A stretch of 10,833 bases of DNA from Planctomycetota bacterium (GTDB lineage: Bacteria > Planctomycetota > Phycisphaerae > UBA1845). Positions 6,281-10,833 of the stretch are shown here, in pieces (position 1 is the first letter of the stretch; each line of letters begins with the position of its first letter). The stretch covers positions 1-10,833 of the forward strand of contig JADFOB010000014.1 in the NCBI GenBank assembly GCA_022563055.1, read 5' to 3'. The notes below the pieces were generated by a model. It was not told the DNA's origin and made no database searches. It saw nothing but the letters and a program-made list of their open reading frames with translations. The translations under genes and the position numbers were made by a program.

Positions 6281-7042
6281 GTGGAACCGTTATCACCGAG
6301 CGTCAACGACCTATGCTACCATGTCGTGGAGATCGGGCTCGACGCCTACCCGCCTGTTAGCATCCCGGATGAGCGAACCCGATTGAACATGTTCTACGAG
6401 GAGGCGCGCGAGCGCTGGGGGAACCTCTTCGGACGGCTCGTGGCTAGCGACACGGAGTTCAAGATATCGAAGGAGTTCCGGCGCACGCCTGACGTCCAGG
6501 GACCCGCTCACATCGCCGCTACCTTTGTCCTGACCAATCGGGGACCGGTCTACGCCTTCCCACTCGTGCTGCCGGATCCGATCAATGAGACGGGCCTTGA
6601 AGCGACTTACTTGGATGACTTTGTTGATATTCATCGCTTGTTTTTTAGCATCCTTCCGGGGCACGGCGTCATGCGGGTGGGCCTGGTGCGCGAGCTAGTT
6701 TTCACCACCGGTGAGGCGCCATCCAACGAGATCCTCACTCGCCAAGGCGTATTCGCCAACGCCAAACTGGTAGGCGGGCAATCTAAATGCACTTATCGCG
6801 ATGAGTTCCACAATCACCAGATCCTTGTTGAACCGGTCTCGCTAACCAAGGCGACGCGACTACCTATTGGGACTGTTAAAGAGGAACACACAGGATATGG
6901 TGTCCGCGTACGTTTGGATGTGAACAACGCCGAAGTGAATCGCCAGCTCGAGGAAACCGATATCCAGCAGGTGCTGGACCGAGCTCGTAGCCTATGGCCG
7001 GATACTTTGCTAGAATACCTACGCGAAAGGAGCCGATCGTGA
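6281..7042 (+). CDS. Unrecognised 253-residue protein, first gene of the Doc operon
   Basis: I do not recognise this protein with confidence. It starts at GTG 6281 with GAGG six bases upstream. There is no signal peptide or membrane segment, so it should be cytoplasmic. It has a mixed alpha/beta pattern: a charged helical stretch (RLNMFYEEARERWGNLF, about 28-44), beta-like segments (HIAATFVLTNRGPVYAFPLV and GVMRVGLVRELVFTT), and a C-terminal amphipathic helix (DIQQVLDRARSLWPDTLLEYL). Size and layout vaguely recall the sporadic TIGR04255 family, but I cannot support that match. Its stop TGA at 7040-7042 overlaps the GTG start of the next gene, so the two are translationally coupled. Co-transcription with a Doc-type toxin suggests an antitoxin, regulator or effector role; this is inference from position. 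Base composition seems less GC-rich than in the neighbouring genes, consistent with an accessory module. Confidence 0.8.
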   Translation: MEPLSPSVNDLCYHVVEIGLDAYPPVSIPDERTRLNMFYEEARERWGNLFGRLVASDTEFKISKEFRRTPDVQGPAHIAATFVLTNRGPVYAFPLVLPDPINETGLEATYLDDFVDIHRLFFSILPGHGVMRVGLVRELVFTTGEAPSNEILTRQGVFANAKLVGGQSKCTYRDEFHNHQILVEPVSLTKATRLPIGTVKEEHTGYGVRVRLDVNNAEVNRQLEETDIQQVLDRARSLWPDTLLEYLRERSRS

Positions 7043-7266
7043 TAGGTGTGCATGCCCAGCCGTTGGCAGATGATTCTCTATTGAGCTGCATTGGCGCGGC
7101 TACACCCGGCGACTGCGCGGGATTGATCGACCCCACCTTTAATACGACAAACACGGTGGAACCGCTGCGTCCCAGGCCGTTATGGTGCAAACCAACGCGG
7201 GTGGATCGCGGCATCGAGTACGCAATGACTCACTGCGGTAACCTGCTGCGAAGACTTGCGGACTGA
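7039..7266 (+). CDS. Unrecognised 75-residue protein upstream of Doc, possible antitoxin
   Basis: A small gene with a strong AAAGGAG at 7026-7032, six bases before GTG 7039, which overlaps the upstream stop (GTGA). The 75-residue product starts MIGVHAQPLADDSLLSC, has four Cys in no zinc-ribbon spacing, a Pro-rich middle (LRPRPLWCKP) and a C-terminal helix-like stretch (RVDRGIEYAMTHCGNLLRRL). The position just upstream of Doc is where Phd-type antitoxins normally sit, but I see neither a Phd/YefM nor an AbrB fold signature. The inhibitory motif of VbhA-type Fic antitoxins, (S/T)xxxE(G/N), is also absent. The ribosome binding site and operon position argue that it is translated. The antitoxin role is inferred. 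Confidence 0.6.
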   Translation: MIGVHAQPLADDSLLSCIGAATPGDCAGLIDPTFNTTNTVEPLRPRPLWCKPTRVDRGIEYAMTHCGNLLRRLAD

Positions 7267-7272
7267 GCGCCT

Positions 7273-7701
7273 TTGGAGAACCCCGCCTATCTCTCGGAGC
7301 AAGAGCTTATCGAGTTGCACGATCGGATTATCGGTCTCATCGGCGGTAAATCGGGCATCCGGGATCATGCTGCGCTCGAATCGTGTGTTGCGCAGCCCAA
7401 GACAACCGTTTTTGGCGTGGAACGATTCCCCACCGTTTTCGACAAGGCGGCTGCGTACTGTTTCTTCATCGTTAGCGCTCACCCGTTTATGGACGGGAAC
7501 AAGAGGGCGGGTCTCGTGGCTGCTCTAACATTCCTGCTCCACCATGGGGTTGCACCCGCGTTCACCGAAGACGAGATGTATAGCACGATCTTGCAGGTCG
7601 CCCGCGGTGAATTGTCAGTCGACGATCTTTCTTCCGTTTTTCGAAGGACCAGCAACGTCCGCGATCCCGGCGGCGAAGACATTCCAAGAACACAATCTTG
7701 A
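7273..7701 (+). CDS. doc: Doc-type (Fic-fold) toxin
   Basis: A 142-residue protein of the Doc family. P1 Doc phosphorylates elongation factor EF-Tu and stops translation. The catalytic motif is HPFMDGNKR at residues 70-78, matching HxFx(D/N)(A/G)NKR. The second Arg of AMP-transferring Fic proteins (xxR after GNxR) is missing, as Leu81 is found instead, so the Doc kinase subgroup is the better fit. Flanking Doc features are visible: LSEQELIELHDRIIGLIGG at the start, RDHAALESCVAQP, and a C-terminal ARGELSVDDLSSVFRR. The start is taken at TTG 7273, six bases after the stop of the 75-residue gene and in the same frame. It has no clear Shine-Dalgarno, so it depends on coupling, which would keep toxin output low. 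The extra C-terminal residues after FRR look unstructured. No Phd-like antitoxin is adjacent. Confidence 0.92.
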   Translation: MENPAYLSEQELIELHDRIIGLIGGKSGIRDHAALESCVAQPKTTVFGVERFPTVFDKAAAYCFFIVSAHPFMDGNKRAGLVAALTFLLHHGVAPAFTEDEMYSTILQVARGELSVDDLSSVFRRTSNVRDPGGEDIPRTQS

Positions 7702-7748
7702 TTTCCACTGCCGCTCGGGCTGCGAAGGCGTGTCCACGACGACTACGC

Positions 7749-7790
7749 GGGAGGGCGAGGCTCCCGCCGAGCTGCGGGCTTTAGCCCGCG
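7749..7790. repeat. Intergenic GC-rich repeat with hairpin between convergent genes
   Basis: GGGAGGGCGAGGCTCCCGCC is followed by a 6-bp perfect stem GCGGGC/GCCCGC with loop TTTA at 7774-7789. It lies between the Doc gene and the convergent zinc-ribbon gene and could end transcription from both sides. There is no T-run, so terminator activity is uncertain. Confidence 0.45.
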
Positions 7791-7990
7791 CGGATTCGTA
7801 GCGTCACAACACGCTCGGCGCCCGTTGCGTGCGGCACGCATGAACGGCGCGGTGACATGGACACCTGCGACTCCCTTCCGCCGCAAGGTCCGTCCCCCAC
7901 CCTTGGGGAGTACCCCGAGGATGGGGCACGCGTGCTCCGCCTCCTACGGCCGCCACGGGGAGCGGCCGCTACACAGAAACGGAGTGTACG
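7791..7990. other. Remainder of the convergent intergenic region, short hairpins only
   Basis: I see no gene here. Two short stem-loops are visible: GCGTG/CACGC at 7827-7839, and CTTGGGG/CCCCGAG at 7902-7919 with loop AGTA (one G-T pair). They are typical of the repeat-rich intergenic DNA of this window. Confidence 0.4.
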
Positions 7991-8218
7991 CTAACGCCGT
8001 TGTGGTGCCCGGTGCTTTGCGAACAGGCGGCGCAGCGTTCGCATGGGGCGTGCTCGACCGGCTGGCGAGGATTGGCTATTGGGATCGCCGGCGCCCGAGG
8101 GTGCACCTGGCGCATACGCTTCCCCACACTGGCGACATCGGCGCAGCAGGTTGCGTTCGTTCCCGCGAACCACGACCGGGAACGCGCAGTGCGGGCAATG
8201 GGCATACAAGGGTGGCAT
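7991..8218 (-). CDS. Small Cys4 zinc-ribbon protein
   Basis: A 75-residue protein with two CxxC knuckles 17 residues apart: Cys8 and Cys11 in YAHCPHC, Cys28 and Cys31 in RRCRQCGEAY. This is the spacing of a zinc ribbon, which could bind nucleic acid or a protein partner. The second half (from about residue 36) is Gly/Pro/Ser-rich and ends in a basic tail (RPMRTLRRLFAKHR), suggesting RNA, DNA or membrane contact. The start ATG 8218 has GGAGGGG eight bases upstream, which favours this strand over overlapping plus-strand frames with no recognisable content. It lies downstream of a stem-loop-rich region and is convergent with the Doc operon. The function is unknown. Confidence 0.7.
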   Translation of the reverse strand: MPPLYAHCPHCAFPVVVRGNERNLLRRCRQCGEAYAPGAPSGAGDPNSQSSPAGRARPMRTLRRLFAKHRAPQRR

Positions 8219-8240
8219 ATTGAATTCCCCTCCGGGTCAA

Positions 8241-8389
8241 CCGGCGTGATACGCCGGGTTCCTATCGTCTGGGATTAGACGCGAACGCCGATCAACGGAT
8301 CGGACTTGGCAGCGGCTGCGTCCGAGCGCAGCCGGTTGGGTTCTCTCAAGGAAGAACCCTCGTGTTGCGACACACCTGAATCGAGGTGT
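8241..8389. ncRNA. Cluster of six consecutive perfect stem-loops, candidate structured RNA or leader
   Basis: Six perfect stems follow each other with short spacers: 8241-8257 (CCGGCGT/ACGCCGG), 8266-8281 (CGTCT/AGACG), 8288-8303 (CCGATC/GATCGG), 8313-8334 (CGGCTGCG/CGCAGCCG), 8338-8359 (GGGTTCT/AGAACCC) and 8372-8389 (ACACCT/AGGTGT). Loops range from 3 to 8 bases. The run ends 12 bases before the Shine-Dalgarno of the minus-strand zinc-ribbon gene, so it could be that gene's structured leader. It could equally be a separate RNA on either strand. No known RNA family is recognised, and no tRNA, SRP or riboswitch core is seen. Confidence 0.45.
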
Positions 8390-8392
8390 AAT

Positions 8393-8472
8393 CCGTACCG
8401 CGCCCGTTAGGAAGCGGTTGACTACAGTATTAGCAGCGCTCCAGCATCCGCTCCCTGACGGTCGCGGTACGG
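8393..8472. repeat. Foldback repeat sharing arms with the MITE-like element
   Basis: Two 25-bp arms, 8393-8417 and 8448-8472, are inverted copies with three mismatches around a 30-base loop. The right arm begins CCGCTCCCTGACGGTCGCGG and is identical, except for one base, to 8550-8574 inside the neighbouring foldback element. This is a second, perhaps decayed, member of the same family. Confidence 0.6.
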
Positions 8473-8507
8473 TTCAAACGGCCCCATCGAATGATGCGTA
8501 TCGGAGC

Positions 8508-8663
8508 TCTAGTGCTCTGTCAATGCTGTGTTGACGGGTTGCGTGGCGGCCGCTCCCTAACGGTCGCGGTACGGATCTGGATGCCCGTAACGCGGTTCCG
8601 TACCGCGACCGTAAGGGAGCGCGCGTGGGACGCCCATCAATACACGGCTGACAGAGCACTAGA
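8508..8663. mobile_element. MITE-like foldback element at a TA target (CTAG)
   Basis: Perfect 15-bp ends TCTAGTGCTCTGTCA (8508-8522) and its reverse complement (8649-8663) flank a segment with no coding capacity. The TA dinucleotides at 8510-8511 and 8660-8661 fit a TA target duplication, giving a 148-bp element at 8512-8659. Inner arms are also inverted repeats (8550-8574 with 8598-8621). TA duplication within CTAG is known for IS630/Tc1-type transposases, which could mobilise it in trans. The uninserted target would read TCTAGA, so the insertion preserves the TAG stop of the metalloprotease gene. Confidence 0.7.
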
Positions 8664-9942
8664 ATGGACTCCTCAGATCCACGGTTTCGGTCAACAGTAG
8701 AACGGCATCCTGCGTTCCGATCGGCATGATGTCCGTCGAGAGCAGCGCTTCGATGAACTCCTGATCCATCAGAAACACGTCGGCCGCTGATTGGTCGTCC
8801 ATCAGTGCGCGATCGTCATCCACATGGTTGAGCCCGAGCAGGTGGCCGGCTTCATGGGCCGCGATGTTGCCGATTGCGATACCCAACTCGGCTACTGTCG
8901 GTGTCCGGGAGAAGACGTTCGGTGCAAACGACTCCGCATAGACAATGGCGTCGTCACAGCAATCGGTGTTGTAGAGGTCCACATCTTCGGCGATACCGAA
9001 CGTCGAGGAGTTAAATCCACCGAAAAAGATCGTCGACAACGGGACGCCGATACCGGGCGGCGGATCATCGCTGGTCAACACCGTGATGTTGAATCGCTCG
9101 AAGTTCTGCTCGACGCTCCGGCGGATCGCCTCCTTGAGTGCCTCGTCCTGACCTCTGTAAACGTCGGAGATGGCTGCGGCGCTGAAGGGATCGATGCTGA
9201 CTGTGCCGAGCGTCGGCGAATCGACGAATCCACCGGAAAAGTCGAGCAAGAGTCGTTGCCCGACGGGTGCGGGCACCGTGCTCCCACTTGTCACCTGCAC
9301 GTCGATGCGGTAGCTGCCCGTAAACCGACCCTCCGGAGCGAACGCCGAGTGCGTGACGACGAGGTAGTAGCTCGGTGAGTCGTGCCGTGTGATCCAATCC
9401 ACCCGCGAGTCCAAGTCGTTATGGGCCCGGTCGTCGTTGTTGACGACCAGGCGTTCAAGAGCGTCAAAGATGGCGACCGATACATCGAGCGCGGATCCGA
9501 CGCCCGTCGTATCCGCATCGACAATGACCCGATCACCGGCTGCGAGTGAGCCCAGCAAGAAGACGTCCAAATCACCCTCCCGTGGTATCGTCCCCTGCAG
9601 ACGGGCAACGCCGGCCCCATCAAAGACGGCTACGACTGCGCTTGGAAACGTGTCGTTCGGCTCGCCGGAGGTCTTGCCCAGCGATGAGGTCAGTGTCGTG
9701 TCACGGTTTCCGTCGATCACGGTCGTTCCCCCGTTTCCGCCAATCACGGTCGATCCACCGTTTCCGTCGATCACGGTCGTTCCACCATTACCGCCAATCA
9801 CGGTCGATCCACCATTCCCATCAGAGATGGTAGCACCGATGCCGCAGCCCGCGACGCCCCACAGCGTGAGTCCCACGATGGCTGCCCCGATTGCACGCCC
9901 CGAGACATCAAAGAATACACCATACGAATCCGCCGTCCTCAT
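8659..9942 (-). CDS. Metzincin-like zinc metalloprotease lipoprotein with PPC domain
   Basis: A 427-residue exported protein. A lipobox VAGC (Cys33) after a hydrophobic stretch predicts membrane anchoring after processing. Four 9-residue repeats follow (42-77, alternating GNGGSTVIG and GNGGTTVID), probably a flexible linker. A PPC-type pre-peptidase domain begins at EPNDTF (residue 94) and runs to about 217. The C-terminal domain carries HEAGHLLGLNH (363-373) plus a downstream Asp and a Met-turn (ALMDD), the metzincin pattern, so it should be a zinc endopeptidase of unknown substrate. The start ATG 9942 has GAGGA nine bases upstream. Its stop TAG lies in the TA target site of the MITE-like element. 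It is paralogous to the gene upstream on the same strand, probably a tandem duplication. Confidence 0.88.
   Translation of the reverse strand: MRTADSYGVFFDVSGRAIGAAIVGLTLWGVAGCGIGATISDGNGGSTVIGGNGGTTVIDGNGGSTVIGGNGGTTVIDGNRDTTLTSSLGKTSGEPNDTFPSAVVAVFDGAGVARLQGTIPREGDLDVFLLGSLAAGDRVIVDADTTGVGSALDVSVAIFDALERLVVNNDDRAHNDLDSRVDWITRHDSPSYYLVVTHSAFAPEGRFTGSYRIDVQVTSGSTVPAPVGQRLLLDFSGGFVDSPTLGTVSIDPFSAAAISDVYRGQDEALKEAIRRSVEQNFERFNITVLTSDDPPPGIGVPLSTIFFGGFNSSTFGIAEDVDLYNTDCCDDAIVYAESFAPNVFSRTPTVAELGIAIGNIAAHEAGHLLGLNHVDDDRALMDDQSAADVFLMDQEFIEALLSTDIMPIGTQDAVLLLTETVDLRSPF
9712..9819 (-). repeat. In-frame 27-bp tandem repeat (4 units) in the lipoprotein linker
   Basis: Four units of 27 bp encode residues 42-77 of the metalloprotease, in two alternating versions, so the higher-order period is 54 bp. 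Units are near-identical at DNA level, which suggests recent expansion and possible length variation between strains. Confidence 0.85.
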
Positions 9943-10022
9943 AGGTCCGCTTCCTCGTGGTTGCCGCCCGGTCCGCCGCTCCTCGACCTGAGTGCGCGTG
10001 GTACCCGGATGTTGTTGTCGGC

Positions 10023-10052
10023 ATCCTACGGTGACAGGAAGCGTCTAATCAA
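10023..10052 (-). promoter_or_regulatory. Candidate promoter of the metalloprotease lipoprotein gene
   Basis: On the minus strand TTGATT (10052-10047), an 18-base spacer and TAGGAT (10028-10023) suggest a promoter with a start near 10016 and a leader of about 75 bases. The call rests on hexamer similarity and spacing alone. Confidence 0.3.
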
Positions 10053-10177
10053 GTTATCGCCAACGGTCCGGTATCCCCGCCGTGTGGCCATCCTCAAGGG
10101 CAAGGCGGAAACAGTCACGCCACATGCTCACGAGGAGAATACGACAGAGACACCGAGACACAGAAAAGAGGTCGAAG

Positions 10178-10225
10178 GTTTCAACGTTTCAACGTTTCGA
10201 CGTTTCGACGTTTCGGCGTTTCGAC
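10178..10225. repeat. Array of six 8-bp repeats (GTTTCRAC)
   Basis: Six in-phase units of GTTTCAAC or GTTTCGAC (one GTTTCGGC) run from 10178 to 10225 without gaps. The array abuts the last base of the stop codon of the upstream metalloprotease. The preceding 40 bases (GAGACACCGAGACACAG) are also low-complexity. The units are too short and lack spacers for CRISPR. Confidence 0.8.
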
Positions 10226-10833
10226 TACCCAGCGTGATCGCCGAGCCCGCACGTGCTGAGCAGGAGCGACTCGCGGGCGGACGGTCCATCGGCATCGTCG
10301 AACGATTTGGGCGACGGTCCCGCATCGTCGAACCCTTTGACCGCCGTCGGATCGACGTCGCCACCAACGGCGTCCACAAGCAGTTGCAGCGCGTTCTGCC
10401 AGCCGATCGGAAACACGTCCGTGTAGAGCGGCGACATTCGGAAATCCTGGTCGACAAGAAGCTGGTTTAGACTGGCTGTGACATCCATGATCCCCTTCGA
10501 GTCCTTCGTGTGGACCAGCCCCAGCAAGTGTCCGATCTCGTGGCTCGTCACGTTGGCGATCGCCCGGCTCATCTGGAGAACCGAGGGTTCCAAGCGGGAG
10601 AAGGCCGCGAACGTATCCGTAAAGATGATCGCCTCCTGCGCCTGTGTGGAATTGAACTCGTCGACGCCGTCCGCCACGCCCAAAAGAGCGGCGTCATAGG
10701 CACCGAAGAAGATCCTCGTCATCGAACCGTCGTACCGACTTCCTTCGCTCGTCGAGAGGATCGTGACATTCAGACCGGCGTAGTCTTCCCGAACACGCGA
10801 GACGATCTCTCGTATCATCGACGACGCATCGCC
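10225..10833 (-). CDS. Metzincin-like metalloprotease, C-terminal part (5' end outside window)
   Basis: The frame is open to the right edge of the window, so only the last 202 residues are seen and the ATG at 10818 is internal. It carries HEIGHLLGLVH at 10542-10510, a following Asp (TKD) and a Met-turn (KGIMD). Segments such as NVTILSTSEG, TRIFFGAYDAALLGVAD, AIIFTDTFA and VFPIGWQNALQLL align with the downstream lipoprotein gene, so the two are paralogues about 280 bp apart on the same strand. Export and lipidation cannot be judged without the N-terminus. The C-terminal tail is Asp/Pro/Ser-rich with a short internal repeat (GFDDAGPSP and SFDDADGPS). The stop TAG (10227-10225) abuts an 8-bp repeat array. 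Confidence 0.85.
   Translation of the reverse strand, partial: GDASSMIREIVSRVREDYAGLNVTILSTSEGSRYDGSMTRIFFGAYDAALLGVADGVDEFNSTQAQEAIIFTDTFAAFSRLEPSVLQMSRAIANVTSHEIGHLLGLVHTKDSKGIMDVTASLNQLLVDQDFRMSPLYTDVFPIGWQNALQLLVDAVGGDVDPTAVKGFDDAGPSPKSFDDADGPSARESLLLSTCGLGDHAG

Noticed and set aside
7264..7275. Readthrough of the TGA between the 75-residue gene and Doc, which share a frame
   Set aside because: The TGA has no conserved Sec context and Doc has its natural N-terminus right after it, so a TTG re-initiation is simpler.
7825..8223. Plus-strand open frames over the zinc-ribbon gene
   Set aside because: The minus strand shows a Cys4 motif and a good Shine-Dalgarno; the plus-strand translations show neither.
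8241..8389. tRNA, SRP RNA or attC site
   Set aside because: No TTC-type T-arm with a 7-base loop, no SRP core and no attC-type RYYYAAC/GTTRRRY boxes were found; the stems are independent hairpins.
8659..8663. MITE insertion truncating the metalloprotease
   Set aside because: The reconstructed empty site TCTAGA already contains the TAG stop in frame, so the insertion does not change the protein.
10178..10225. CRISPR array
   Set aside because: Units are only 8 bp, contiguous and without spacers.

Overview
The window looks like a chromosomal stretch from a high-GC bacterium with low coding density. Long intergenic gaps are filled with dispersed repeats, foldback elements and transposase remnants. 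Together with a signal-peptide-bearing selenoprotein, Cys4 mini-proteins and PPC-domain metalloprotease lipoproteins, this suggests Planctomycetota or a similar repeat-rich phylum. That is an inference from style; no marker gene here proves it.

Left part (1-4961): three oxidative-damage defence genes lie within about 4.6 kb. A Mn-type superoxide dismutase is followed six bases downstream by the 5' part of a UbiE/MenG-type quinone methyltransferase, which runs off the window. Next is a secreted glutathione peroxidase whose catalytic residue is encoded by an in-frame TGA, so it is read here as a selenoprotein; a hairpin with a GGUCU loop lies just downstream of the TGA. After a truncated IS110-family transposase comes a secreted MsrB-MsrA fusion that repairs oxidised methionine. 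Together they would remove superoxide and peroxides and repair protein damage, two of them outside the cytoplasm.

Middle part (5093-7701): a 72-bp three-stem repeat element precedes a TIM-barrel sugar phosphate isomerase/epimerase-like gene. Divergent from it is a compact three-gene unit: an unrecognised 253-residue protein, an unrecognised 75-residue protein and a Doc-type Fic-fold toxin. A promoter and a perfect palindrome lie upstream. The gene starts overlap or abut, so this is probably a toxin-antitoxin operon with unfamiliar partner genes.

Right part (7702-10833): a small Cys4 zinc-ribbon protein on the minus strand has a 5' flank packed with consecutive perfect stem-loops. A foldback, MITE-like element sits exactly in the stop codon of a secreted metzincin-like metalloprotease lipoprotein. 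Upstream on the same strand is the C-terminal part of a paralogous metalloprotease, whose stop codon abuts an in-phase array of 8-bp repeats. The most noteworthy items are the TGA-encoded peroxidase, the Doc operon with unknown partners, and the stem-loop cluster at 8241-8389.
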